Below, piece by piece: positions 11,281-20,808 of a stretch of DNA of 64,000 nt. Location of the stretch: NCBI GenBank assembly GCA_027489455.1, contig JAIXZR010000028.1:1-64000 (forward strand), given 5' to 3'. Numbering within the stretch: position 1 is the first letter of the stretch; each line of letters begins with the position of its first letter. The notes beneath the pieces are model-generated. The model ran no database searches, had not been told where the DNA came from, and was given only the letters and a program-made list of their open reading frames with translations. Source of the stretch: Rubrivivax sp. GTDB lineage: Bacteria > Pseudomonadota > Gammaproteobacteria > Burkholderiales > Burkholderiaceae_C. The translations under genes and the position numbers were made by a program.

Positions 11281-14200
11281 TTAGGCCACAACGGCTTCCC
11301 GCTCGAGCGTGACAACGTTCACCTCAGCACCGAACACTTGCCGGACTCGCGGCAGGAGGTGGTCGTGGTGGCTGAGGAAGAGCACCTGAGTCCTGGTCGA
11401 GAGCTCGCGAAGCGCCTCCAGGCCAGCAGTAGACCGCTCGTCATCGAAGTTGATGAAAAGGTCATCTGCAACGAAAGGCAGCGGCTTCGACTTTTCTAGA
11501 TGAAGTTCGAGGGCCGCAAGCCGCAGCGCCAAGTACAGCTGGTCCCGAGTTCCCTCGCTCATGCCAGCCACTTCCACCGGACGGCCGTCGACCCGCAGCG
11601 CAGAGAGGCTCAGTGGCGTCTTCTCATAGTCGACGAACAACTTGCCATACCGCCCCAAGGTCAGCTTGGCGAAAATGGCACCAGCCCGCGCAAGCATCGG
11701 CCCCTGCTTCTGCTCGCGGTAGCGGTCGATTGCCCATGTCAGTAGCGTGACGGCGGTCGCAACCTTGATGTATCGCTCAGAAGCCTCCGCCATGTCTGCC
11801 AGGGCCTCCTGCCGGCGGGACTCTGCGGCGGCGGCATCTTGGCCACCTGAGATGGCTTTCACCGCCTGCTCGGCCCGTACCCGCGCTTCTGCCAACTCCG
11901 TTAGATGCGGCTGCGTTGCCTCCAACGCGTCGGACGTGCTGGCCAACTCGGCGGAAAGTTGCTCCAGGTCGCAAGCGTCGACCTCGGCGACCACAGCGTC
12001 CAGGCCGAGACCATCCGAGTCCTGGGTGAGCAGTTGCCGTGATTGCTCGACACTTAGGTTCAGCGCCCGCCAAAGGTCGGAGCGCTCGACGAGAGGCGCG
12101 GCGTCATCCAGCTTGGCCACACCCGCAGCCGTCAGAAGCGGAGCGACCTTCGCCTCAATCTGCTCTACCGTCTGCTTCGCCTCTCGAAGCTGTCTTGCCG
12201 CCTTCTCCAACGACGCATCCGCGGCCTCGCGACGTTGCATGGCCGCCTTTGCGTCAGCCAGCCGCTCGGAGAGGCGGGCAGCCACTAGCCGGGGCTCCGC
12301 CCCGCTTAGATCGGGCGCCTCTACACGGCTGACAACATCTTGGGCCAGCGCGCGGAACTGCTCCAAGTCGGCTGCCATGGTGTCGATTCGGTCCTTCTTC
12401 GTCGCTGCCGCCTTTTCGAGGCTGGCGCGGACCACCTCAACTTTCTGAAGAGCTTGCTCGGCGTCGTCCACTGACTTGACAAAGTCGCTCAGCCGGCATG
12501 TGCTCAGCGCCTGCCGCCACTCCACCTCCCAGTCCTCGTAGGACGCCGCCGCGGATTCGGCTTTGGTCTTCAGGTCGTCAAGTGCAGTGTCTGCGGCCGC
12601 CACCTGCTCACGCAGCAGTTTGGCGCGCGCTGCGACTGTCTCAGTGCTTGAGATGAGCCGCTCGGCCTCGGCGACAACGGCGACGAGCGATGCTTCCGCT
12701 GGAAGCACAACGCCGACGGAGGTCATCTCGGCCCTGAGTCGTGCGGCGGCCGCCCCGGACGCGCTGGCCTCTTGCTCCAACTCTTCCTCCTTCTGCTCGG
12801 CCAAGGAGGCGGCCTGCCTGACCTTCTCACGGGTCGAAAACCAAGACTGGGCATCGCCCAAGTCCAAGTCAGCACAGCCGGAGGACTGGCATAGCGCGTT
12901 CCACTCGCGGTCGAACGAAACTAGAGCGTCTCGCTTTTCCGAGACGGCGCGCGTTCGCTGCTCAAGGTCGAGGTTCGCGCGCGCCAACCGCTGGCGAAGG
13001 CTCTGCAGCTCCGCTGCTTCTGTGGCGGAGCCAAGCTGTGCATCAGCAAGCTCGTCGGCCAAGTGAATGGCGGCATCGAGCGCGGCAGCGCCAACAGTGA
13101 GAGCAATCTCGCCGTCCTTGATGGCCCCCCACCGAGCGTCTCTGGTGCGACGCACATCGTCAACTTCTACGCTGGTGACGATGTGGCGGGCCTCGGAGTA
13201 CTGGGAGGCCGCAAGGCGCGACTCTTCAACCTCGTGATGTGCGTCGGCCTCCAAGCCAATCGCGGTGCCAAGCCCTGACTGCAGTCCCTGCCTTTCGCTG
13301 ACCAATGCAACCAGCCTTGCCGTCGATATCGGCGCCACCGCCTGTAGCGCTTCGAAATCCAGCACCGGCCGCGTCAACGAGCTCAGATGGCCGCGCAGCG
13401 CACGCTGAGCTGCCTCCAGCGCGTTACTCAACTGCAGCTGGGTCGATACTGTGTTCTTGTAGCCCTGCGCATCGGATAGCGCGGCGCGAAGCGACAGCGG
13501 GACGTCCGGCGCCGGGGTCTCCGCAAGCTCCGCCTTCGCGGTCTCAATGTCGGCTTGCTTCTTCGAAAGCGCCTGCTGCGCATCGGCCTTCGCTTGACGA
13601 AGCTTGCCATGCGAAACGACCAGCCGCCGGACCTCGCGGAGGCTCAGTGGCGTCGGCACCGCCATATCGGCGAATGAGGCGTCGTCGACCGACCACCCAA
13701 GCTCGAGGGCGGCAGCCTGAGCAAGCCGCAGGAATGCCCGCCGCTCGCCCCTCTGCGTTTCGATGTCCGCGTAGTGGTCACGGACGCGTTGGCCAAACGC
13801 GGTGAGCTCCTCAATGTGGTGTTGAGCATCGAGGACCTTTTGGTCGTAAGCGATGCCATCACGGAGCTGCGTGAAGTCCGCCGTGTCATCTTGTCGCTGA
13901 GACGCGGCAGTGCTGGCGACCGAGAGCTCGGACAGGCCTGCTTGAAGCGTCAATGCCGCGTCCGCCGGGAGCTCAAGGACAGCACCCAGAAGCTCAAGCT
14001 CCTTCTGGCACGCACGCATGGCCTGCACGGTGGGGGCGAGGCGCCGAATTCGCTCCAGTCGAGTACGCTGGGTCTGGAAAGCCTTCTTCTTTTCTGCCTC
14101 GGCAGCGATGGCTTGCACCACATCGTCAAGTTGGTCCTTGGTCTCTGACCAGCCCTTCGTGCGGACTGTGAGCTCCTTCAGGTCCTTGCATGCCTGCTCC

Positions 14201-14769
14201 CACCGGGCACACGCGGCGTAGTAAGCACGTCCAGCTGCAGCTCGCGGGGCCCACAACTTCTCTGCCTCGGCCGCCAAGGCATCCTTCACCTTGCCAAGCC
14301 CAGCGATACCGGCAGCGGACTGAAAGAGCACCTGGCTGACATCCTTGGAGGCGTCCAGGATGGTCTGACCGCCGCGAACCAGCTGACCATGGTCCAGCCC
14401 GAACATCTGCTCGAAGAAATCGCGGTCCGACGCACCGAGGAAGGCCGCAAGGCTATCGTCGGGTAGCACAGCGTCGCCAGGTGTGCGTAGCGTGTTCCTG
14501 TTGCCTTTGGTGCGATGGAACTTGAGCTCCGTCGCGCCGTCGACCAGGTGGGCACCTAGGCGCAGTTCGGGCTGAGGGTGCAGGAAGGCCATGGCCGCGC
14601 TTCGAGCCGGAAAGCCGTAGAGCAGCTCAGAGACCGCGCTGCGGACAGTCGACTTCCCCGCTTCGTTGGGCCCAACGATGAAGTGAAAGTCGTGCACAGC
14701 GGGCGGGAAGGCCGCATGCGCATCAGTGAACTTGCCGTAGCGGATGAGGTCGAGTTGGCGGATGCGCAT
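11281..14769 (-). CDS. SbcC/YhaN-like AAA ATPase with long coiled-coil
   Basis: MRIRQLDLIRYGKFTDAHAAFP...FIVGPNEAGKSTVRSAVSELLYGFPARS (Walker A); C-terminal LGRYGKLFVDYE...SEGTRDQLYLALRLAALE...LPFVADDLFINFDDERSTAGLEAL (signature/Walker B). Confidence 0.9.
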   Translation of the reverse strand: MRIRQLDLIRYGKFTDAHAAFPPAVHDFHFIVGPNEAGKSTVRSAVSELLYGFPARSAAMAFLHPQPELRLGAHLVDGATELKFHRTKGNRNTLRTPGDAVLPDDSLAAFLGASDRDFFEQMFGLDHGQLVRGGQTILDASKDVSQVLFQSAAGIAGLGKVKDALAAEAEKLWAPRAAAGRAYYAACARWEQACKDLKELTVRTKGWSETKDQLDDVVQAIAAEAEKKKAFQTQRTRLERIRRLAPTVQAMRACQKELELLGAVLELPADAALTLQAGLSELSVASTAASQRQDDTADFTQLRDGIAYDQKVLDAQHHIEELTAFGQRVRDHYADIETQRGERRAFLRLAQAAALELGWSVDDASFADMAVPTPLSLREVRRLVVSHGKLRQAKADAQQALSKKQADIETAKAELAETPAPDVPLSLRAALSDAQGYKNTVSTQLQLSNALEAAQRALRGHLSSLTRPVLDFEALQAVAPISTARLVALVSERQGLQSGLGTAIGLEADAHHEVEESRLAASQYSEARHIVTSVEVDDVRRTRDARWGAIKDGEIALTVGAAALDAAIHLADELADAQLGSATEAAELQSLRQRLARANLDLEQRTRAVSEKRDALVSFDREWNALCQSSGCADLDLGDAQSWFSTREKVRQAASLAEQKEEELEQEASASGAAAARLRAEMTSVGVVLPAEASLVAVVAEAERLISSTETVAARAKLLREQVAAADTALDDLKTKAESAAASYEDWEVEWRQALSTCRLSDFVKSVDDAEQALQKVEVVRASLEKAAATKKDRIDTMAADLEQFRALAQDVVSRVEAPDLSGAEPRLVAARLSERLADAKAAMQRREAADASLEKAARQLREAKQTVEQIEAKVAPLLTAAGVAKLDDAAPLVERSDLWRALNLSVEQSRQLLTQDSDGLGLDAVVAEVDACDLEQLSAELASTSDALEATQPHLTELAEARVRAEQAVKAISGGQDAAAAESRRQEALADMAEASERYIKVATAVTLLTWAIDRYREQKQGPMLARAGAIFAKLTLGRYGKLFVDYEKTPLSLSALRVDGRPVEVAGMSEGTRDQLYLALRLAALELHLEKSKPLPFVADDLFINFDDERSTAGLEALRELSTRTQVLFLSHHDHLLPRVRQVFGAEVNVVTLEREAVVA

Positions 14770-14771
14770 AC

Positions 14772-16025
14772 TTATTCGCCTTGCTGGAGGTGAGCCAGCA
14801 GGCCCGGGGACACGCTTTGGACAAGGTCCTGCAGTTGACCACTACGGATTTGCTCAATGAGCGGCACGAGGGGCTGCAAGTCCAACGGGGCTTTCGCGGC
14901 GAAGGGCGCCAGGCAGTCCTGTAGGTGCGAGTTGAAGTCGGGGTCTACAGCAGCGGCGGCCAAGATGTCCTGCAAGTCGGCAAACGCGTCCAGCCTCTCG
15001 TGTGCCTTGGCCGCGTCTACGAACGCCTCGGTTTCAAGCCTGACCTTCTCCAGCCACAGGCGCTCGTTTCCGATGGCAGCAATCTGGGCCAGGACCTCGC
15101 TGCGCAGCTGCGCCTCAAGCCCGAACAGTTGCCCGTGCGCCTTCGTGCGGCCGTGAACCGTCACGCGCACAGCGCGAGGAACTTGCCCGTCGTCCGCAAG
15201 GAGACTTTCCAAGCCACGCCCGATACCCCGGGTGACCTCAACTAGCGATTCACATGGGCTGACATCGACTCGAATGTGCTCCCACCGCAGCACGTCGATG
15301 AAGATGCGCTCGACGTTCGACGAGCCGCTGTCGTCTACCGAAACAAGCACCGCGCCGCGCCGCCCGCACTCGCGAACATGGCGACCTTGCAGATTGCCAG
15401 GAAAGACGATGGTGGACGGGCCGTTCCACTGCTGGAACTCATGCACGTGGCCGAGGGCCCAGTATTGGTAGCCCTTGGCGTAAAGCTGGTCGACCGAACA
15501 AGGCGCATACGATGCATGGGCCGCGTACCCCTCGAGCGCTGTGTGCAGCACGCCGATGTTGTAGTGGCCCGGAACCGCGGCCGGATAGTGCGCCGCCAGG
15601 TTGGCGGTGGTTTCCTTCTGCTTGAAGCTGTGGCCGTGAAGCGCCACCGACAGGCCCTCTATGCGAAACGTCTCGGGCTTGCTCGCAGAGAAGCATGAAA
15701 CGTTGTCAGGGAGGTCCAGCTTGCGGGTCATCTCGCTTTCCGCATCGTGGTTCCCGAACAGCAGGAACACTGGCACTCCCGCACGCTTGAGCCGGCCCAT
15801 CTCCTTGCAGAAGAAGATGCCCGTGTTGTAGTCGCGCCAAGACCCGTCATAGAGGTCGCCGGCGATGACCATGAAGTCGACGGCTTCTTCGATGGCACGG
15901 TCAACAAGTGCGGTGAAGGCGTCTCGGGTTGCGCCTCGAAGCTGGGCCGCTGGAGCGTCCGGATACGCAGACAGGCCGCTGAGGGGACTGTCGAGATGGA
16001 TGTCGGCTGCGTGGATGAACTTCAA
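14772..16025 (-). CDS. SbcD/YhaO-like DNA repair exonuclease (metallophosphoesterase)
   Basis: LKFIHAADIHLDSPLSGL, VIAGDLYDG, LFGNHDAES, LGHVHEFQQW; TTG start overlapping the sngC stop codon (TTGA); 2-nt gap to the SbcC-like gene. Confidence 0.88.
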   Translation of the reverse strand: MKFIHAADIHLDSPLSGLSAYPDAPAAQLRGATRDAFTALVDRAIEEAVDFMVIAGDLYDGSWRDYNTGIFFCKEMGRLKRAGVPVFLLFGNHDAESEMTRKLDLPDNVSCFSASKPETFRIEGLSVALHGHSFKQKETTANLAAHYPAAVPGHYNIGVLHTALEGYAAHASYAPCSVDQLYAKGYQYWALGHVHEFQQWNGPSTIVFPGNLQGRHVRECGRRGAVLVSVDDSGSSNVERIFIDVLRWEHIRVDVSPCESLVEVTRGIGRGLESLLADDGQVPRAVRVTVHGRTKAHGQLFGLEAQLRSEVLAQIAAIGNERLWLEKVRLETEAFVDAAKAHERLDAFADLQDILAAAAVDPDFNSHLQDCLAPFAAKAPLDLQPLVPLIEQIRSGQLQDLVQSVSPGLLAHLQQGE

Positions 16026-18310
16026 CGGTCTTCTCCCTCTGAGAGCTTCTTGTTTTGGGTCACGTCGACCGCCCGTGCCCATGCCAGGGCTTCGTCCAGG
16101 TTCAGATACAGACTGGCGTACGCTCGGCGCAGAAGTGGGTCGGGGAGGGTCCAGTCCCACTTTTCGCGCTGGAGGTTCTTGACCTCGGCCAAGAGGACAT
16201 CCAGTGGAGGCGATTCGTCGACGCCCGCATCCACAAGCGCGTCGACGATGTCGTCGGCGCTGTGAGCCCCCTTCATCACCTCAACACCCGGGCCGGCAGC
16301 GCTCGCCTTGAAGCCCCGGCGCTGCAACAGGCAAGCCAGCGCCTCGTTGGTCGCGTCGCCTAGCCAGGTGAGGAGCAGCGTCTCGCTTCCCTGGTCGACG
16401 ACGAACGCATCAGCGAGCCCGCGCTCGGCGTAGTTGGCCCGTGCCTCAGCCAGGAACCGCTTGGCAACCTCATCAAGGTACAGAGGGACCTCTGTCGACT
16501 CGAGCAGCTGGCGCATGCGCTGGCGGACACGGGTATGAACGCGCCCGGCGCCGCCGGAGAACAAAGGCGGTGTCCCGCCACCAGCACGAACCACGAAAAT
16601 GGTCTTCTGAGGTTCGTCGATGTCCTCGACGCGCCACGTCTTCCCTGCAAAGAGGATGCGCTGGCCCACGCTCAGCGCCTGCGACACCGGCAAGGTTCCA
16701 AGCGTGCGCCCGCCGGTGACGATGCGGAACTCCTCGTCGGCCGAGAACGCCGCGTAGAAGGTGTAGTGGTTTACGAACTTCTCGCCCACCCGACCGTGCA
16801 GCAGCGTGCCCGCTGAGTCCTGGGTCAGAAGCTCCTTCTGACCCAGGTGCCGCACGAGCTCAACGAATTCCTCCTTCGAGAGCCCCGCGAACGGAGTCGC
16901 CGGACCGCACAGCAGGCCGTAGAGCTGACCGATGGTCGCGCCGCCGTTCTGTGCGATGAACGACAGCATCTGCTGGACCAGGGTCGACAGGTGTGCGCCC
17001 TTGGACATCGGCGGCTCGAACCAACCCTCCAGCAGCAGCGAAATCATCGCCGTCATCCTCACGGTCCCGAGCCGCAGCTCGGTGTCCAGGGATGGCTTGC
17101 CACCCATAGCCTGCTCGACGCAGTAACCCCTCAGGATGGCCGGCTCGCCCTTGCGGCGGCCGGAGCGGCCCAGACGCTGACGCAGGCTGGCCACCGTGGG
17201 CGGCGGGCCAATCTGCGCCACGCTCTTGACGGCCCCGATGTCGATGCCAAGCTCCAGCGTGTTGGTGCAGATGGCCGACGCCGGCTGCTCCTTCCGCTTT
17301 AGAGCGGCCTCGGTCTCAGAGCGAATCTCTTTCGACAGGCTGCCATGGTGCGGCCAGAACTCGGCGGGCACCTGCTGGGCCTCGCAAAGCTTGTTCAGTA
17401 GGTTCGTGTACCGTTCGACTTCGCGGCGGGAGTTCGGGAAAACAAGGTTGTTGGACCCACGGAGGCCCTTGAACAGATGCGCGGCAATCTGCGCCGGTGT
17501 CACGGGCTCAGGCGGCTCCTCGGGCTCGAGATCCTTGAGCTGGTCGGGGTCTTCGACATCGAGGTTGGCACCAAGCGCCGCAACAGGGTCGGGCCTCACA
17601 ACCAAGGGCTCCTCGTAGCCCTTCACGAGAATCTTCAGCTCATTGCCGGAGGACTTCGACTCCACCATCGCGACTGCTGGCCCCTTGCCTGGACGCAGGA
17701 AGTCAGCCGCCAGGCTCATGTCACCCAGGGTTGCAGACAGGCCAATGCGCGGCACGGTCCGGCCGATGACCCGCTCGATGCGGTGCATCAACGACTGCAG
17801 CTGCTTGCCGCGCTCGGCGCCGATGAAAGCATGAAGCTCATCGACCACGAAGAACGTGAGCCGCTCAAACGCAGGCCCGATGGAGGTGCCGCGGTTGCAC
17901 AGCAGCGCTTCCAGCGACTCCGGCGTGATGAGGAGGACGCCTTGCCGCTTGGTCAGGAACCGCGTCTTGGTCGACGCCGAGATGTCGCCGTGCCATGGCC
18001 ACACCGGCACCTCGAGTTGCTCGCAGAGCCGGTCCAGCCGCCCGAACTGGTCGTTGATGAGCGCCTTTAGCGGGCTGATGTAGACGATGAGCCCAGGTGG
18101 GTCGGACTGCAGCAGGTGCGTCAGCGCAGGTAGGAAGGCTGCCTCTGTCTTCCCTGCCGCGGTAGCAGCCGCCACGATGACGTCGCGGTCGGCCTTGACT
18201 ATGAGCGGGATGGCCGCTTCCTGGGCGTCACGGAGCGACTCCCAGCCCTCGGCCCATATGAAGCGCTGGATGCGCTCATCGAGCAAGTGGAATGAGCTGG
18301 AGTCCGACAC
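16022..18310 (-). CDS. sngC: Lhr-like DEAD/DEAH-box helicase; candidate SngC of a Shango-like system
   Basis: AAATAAGKTEAAFLPAL (motif I), DELHAFIGAERG (II), GLSATLGD (III), RQRLGRSGRRKG (VI); adjacent to TerB-domain and P-loop ATPase genes. Confidence 0.8.
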   Translation of the reverse strand: MSDSSSFHLLDERIQRFIWAEGWESLRDAQEAAIPLIVKADRDVIVAAATAAGKTEAAFLPALTHLLQSDPPGLIVYISPLKALINDQFGRLDRLCEQLEVPVWPWHGDISASTKTRFLTKRQGVLLITPESLEALLCNRGTSIGPAFERLTFFVVDELHAFIGAERGKQLQSLMHRIERVIGRTVPRIGLSATLGDMSLAADFLRPGKGPAVAMVESKSSGNELKILVKGYEEPLVVRPDPVAALGANLDVEDPDQLKDLEPEEPPEPVTPAQIAAHLFKGLRGSNNLVFPNSRREVERYTNLLNKLCEAQQVPAEFWPHHGSLSKEIRSETEAALKRKEQPASAICTNTLELGIDIGAVKSVAQIGPPPTVASLRQRLGRSGRRKGEPAILRGYCVEQAMGGKPSLDTELRLGTVRMTAMISLLLEGWFEPPMSKGAHLSTLVQQMLSFIAQNGGATIGQLYGLLCGPATPFAGLSKEEFVELVRHLGQKELLTQDSAGTLLHGRVGEKFVNHYTFYAAFSADEEFRIVTGGRTLGTLPVSQALSVGQRILFAGKTWRVEDIDEPQKTIFVVRAGGGTPPLFSGGAGRVHTRVRQRMRQLLESTEVPLYLDEVAKRFLAEARANYAERGLADAFVVDQGSETLLLTWLGDATNEALACLLQRRGFKASAAGPGVEVMKGAHSADDIVDALVDAGVDESPPLDVLLAEVKNLQREKWDWTLPDPLLRRAYASLYLNLDEALAWARAVDVTQNKKLSEGEDR

Positions 18311-18315
18311 CGGTC

Positions 18316-19482
18316 CTACCTCGATGGCGCCCAGTTGCCCTGGTCATCGTAGTTGTAGCTTCGTAGCATCCCCGCGGCCTGCCAGATTTGGTCGAACAAA
18401 GGCCGAAGGGCTTGCTCCGCCGTGTCCTCGGAGCGCAGGAGGACATCCGGAACGACCAGCGTTGCCCGGTCGAAACGGCCCATGTTGTCGTCGAGGTTGA
18501 AACGCCACCTGTCCAACCCGAGCTCGGTCCTATCCGCTCCCAGCAGCGACCACATCGCAGCGACCTCTGTCGAGTAACCGAGGCGCGTGAGCTCAGCGCG
18601 GAACCTATCGACGAGCTGAATGATGTTCTGCTCGTAGTGAATACTGCCGAGCGAAGTTCGCTGTTCAGCGCCGTGCCATGTCTCGACGTGCACAGTTTCG
18701 AAGTAGCCGTTGCGGAAGAACTGGCTATACCCGTGCGTGCCCTCGGCTCCAGCGTTTCGAACAGCCAGGGCTCCGTCGATGTTGATGCGCTGATTTGCTC
18801 CTCCGGTCGCCAGCACCGGCAGAACCTGGCGATTCATGTACGGAACAGGGTCCACGTTCATCAGGCCAAGCGCTGCTTGTGTCGGTATGAGGTGCAACAC
18901 CTGGAGCGCCCCTGGAGCAAGGCGCTCGGGAGCGCGGCCAGACATCAGCGCGCCGAGTCGGTCGGTTCGGAAGTCGCGAACCTTCTGGGCCTGCGATTCC
19001 GTCCGGACGAACATGGCCCTGATTTCAGGGATATCCAACTGGCGCTTGCGAGCGCCTTCTCGGATGAAGAAGTGCTGGTTCGTCTTGACCCGGTGTGGGC
19101 CAGCCCAGCTTTGAGGTACGCGGACTACGAAGACGGAACCCCCAGCAACCGCAACAGGATGAACCTGCAATCCCGGAAGGCGCGGCTCAATGGAACTCGC
19201 AAGAACGTCGAGCATGCGTCGTGCTTCCACGTCGGAGTTTCCAACGAACGGCACGATTGCTCCGGCGCAGCCGTCCGCGTCCTCAGCTATCCCGTAAACC
19301 AGGTCGCCACCTCCGCTGTTACCAAGGGCGGATGCGTCTGCAGCGAACTCGTGCCGCGCACCGCTGTCGGTGCGCGGCGTCTCTTGCTTGAACTCAAGGT
19401 GCGGCCCCTCTTGCTCGTGCTCGGTGAGAAGCTTCAGAAGGTCAGACTCCGTAGTGGCGAGCAGGTTTGTTGGTAGCGGCAT
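18316..19482 (-). CDS. AlbA_2 / Schlafen AAA_4-type putative DNA/ATP-binding protein
   Basis: LLTEHEQEGPHLEFKQETP...EFAADASALGNSGGGDLVYGIAED; ...HFFIREGARKRQLDIPEIRAMF is typical of AlbA_2 domains. Confidence 0.75.
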   Translation of the reverse strand: MPLPTNLLATTESDLLKLLTEHEQEGPHLEFKQETPRTDSGARHEFAADASALGNSGGGDLVYGIAEDADGCAGAIVPFVGNSDVEARRMLDVLASSIEPRLPGLQVHPVAVAGGSVFVVRVPQSWAGPHRVKTNQHFFIREGARKRQLDIPEIRAMFVRTESQAQKVRDFRTDRLGALMSGRAPERLAPGALQVLHLIPTQAALGLMNVDPVPYMNRQVLPVLATGGANQRINIDGALAVRNAGAEGTHGYSQFFRNGYFETVHVETWHGAEQRTSLGSIHYEQNIIQLVDRFRAELTRLGYSTEVAAMWSLLGADRTELGLDRWRFNLDDNMGRFDRATLVVPDVLLRSEDTAEQALRPLFDQIWQAAGMLRSYNYDDQGNWAPSR

Positions 19483-19503
19483 TTTTGCGCTCAGCCTCTT
19501 GAG

Positions 19504-20808
19504 TTACATCTTGAACGACGAGAACTCGTCGCCGTCTTCGGCCTCGACCGCGTGGTCGCCGGTACCACCTGTGTCGGCCGAAACCTCGATGCCGCCGAGC
19601 AACTCCTGCCATGCGGAGCCCTGGTTCTGTTCAAGCACAGCAAGAAGGTTGATGAAGGCCGTGATGGTGGTGCGTGGCGTGCGGAAGTAGGTGTCGCCGA
19701 TGCGCTTGGAGCAATGCTCCATGAAGCTCATCACCCCGTTGTCAGGGAGCAGGTGCTTGGCCGGGTCGCCGAAGGCGTAGACGCCGCGAATCTTCTGCAG
19801 CAGGACGTAGAAGTCCTCCGGCGTCAGGCTGGACAGCCGCACCACTGGCCCGCTGAAGTCCACCAGGCCGTTCGTCGCGAAGGTGTTCTGCGCCAGCCGA
19901 CTCTGGAGCGCCGGATAGCTGTAGAGGCCCCGGCGCGTGTCGAGCAGGAACTCCGGCGTGCCGCCGAGCACGAAACCCAGTCCGACTGCGGTCCCCTGCA
20001 GCGAATCGTTCAGGATGCGGAGAATCTGCTCGTAGTTCGAGTTCCGCGCCTGCGTGTTCGCGAGCTTGTACAGATTCACCAGCTCGTCTAGGCTCACCAG
20101 TAGCCCGGAGAAGCCGGCAAGGCGGATGAATCGCGCCATCAGCTTCAACTGGTCGTATACCGCTGCGTCGTCGACAATGGCCCGCACGCCCAGCGCCTGC
20201 CTGGCGTCTGTCTTGGTCGTGAACTCACCGCGCAGCCAGCGTACTGCGTCCGATTTGAGCTGCTCGTTGCCTTCCTCGAAGCCGCGGCAGTAGGCCGCGA
20301 TGACGTCGGCGAAGTCGTAGCCATTCACCAACTCCGTCAGCTGGTCGAGCTTCTGACGAAGCACCGCCTCAGTGGGTTGGCCCGAGGCCTTCGCTTCGGT
20401 CTTGGCCGTGGCGATGAACTTCTCGACGATGCCGCTCAGCGCACCGCCATCCGGCTTTGTGCGCGTCGAGAGGTTGCGCATGAGCTCGGCGTACAGCGAC
20501 CGGGCCTGGCCACCGCTGGCGTGGAGGCGCCGGTCCGGGTTCAGGTCGGCGCTGGCAACGACCAGCTTCTTCTCCATGCCCACCGCGCGCACGAGGTTCA
20601 GGAAGAACGTCTTGCCAGCGCCGTACTCGCCGATGACCACGCGGAAGGCGGACCCGCCGTCCGCGATGCGTTCGATGTCGGTCACGAGCGTCTCGATTTC
20701 CCGCGTGCGGCCGACCTGCACCAGATGCTGGCCGGTGCGGGGTACGACGCCGGCGCGCAGCGACTGGATGACCGCGTCACGGTCCTTGGGGCGAATCGGG
20801 GTCGTCAT
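19504..20808 (-). CDS. sngB: BrxD/DUF2791-like P-loop ATPase; candidate SngB
   Basis: VGRTREIETLVTDIERIADGGSAFRVVIGEYGAGKTFFLNLVRAVGMEKKLVVASADLNPDRRLHA; LLVSLDELVNLYK Walker B. Confidence 0.8.
   Translation of the reverse strand: MTTPIRPKDRDAVIQSLRAGVVPRTGQHLVQVGRTREIETLVTDIERIADGGSAFRVVIGEYGAGKTFFLNLVRAVGMEKKLVVASADLNPDRRLHASGGQARSLYAELMRNLSTRTKPDGGALSGIVEKFIATAKTEAKASGQPTEAVLRQKLDQLTELVNGYDFADVIAAYCRGFEEGNEQLKSDAVRWLRGEFTTKTDARQALGVRAIVDDAAVYDQLKLMARFIRLAGFSGLLVSLDELVNLYKLANTQARNSNYEQILRILNDSLQGTAVGLGFVLGGTPEFLLDTRRGLYSYPALQSRLAQNTFATNGLVDFSGPVVRLSSLTPEDFYVLLQKIRGVYAFGDPAKHLLPDNGVMSFMEHCSKRIGDTYFRTPRTTITAFINLLAVLEQNQGSAWQELLGGIEVSADTGGTGDHAVEAEDGDEFSSFKM

Noticed and set aside
19504-20808. 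BREX system (because of the BrxD/DUF2791-like ATPase and Lhr-like helicase)
   Set aside because: No PglX methyltransferase, PglZ, BrxA/B/C/L present; the TerB-domain neighbour fits a Shango-like assignment better.
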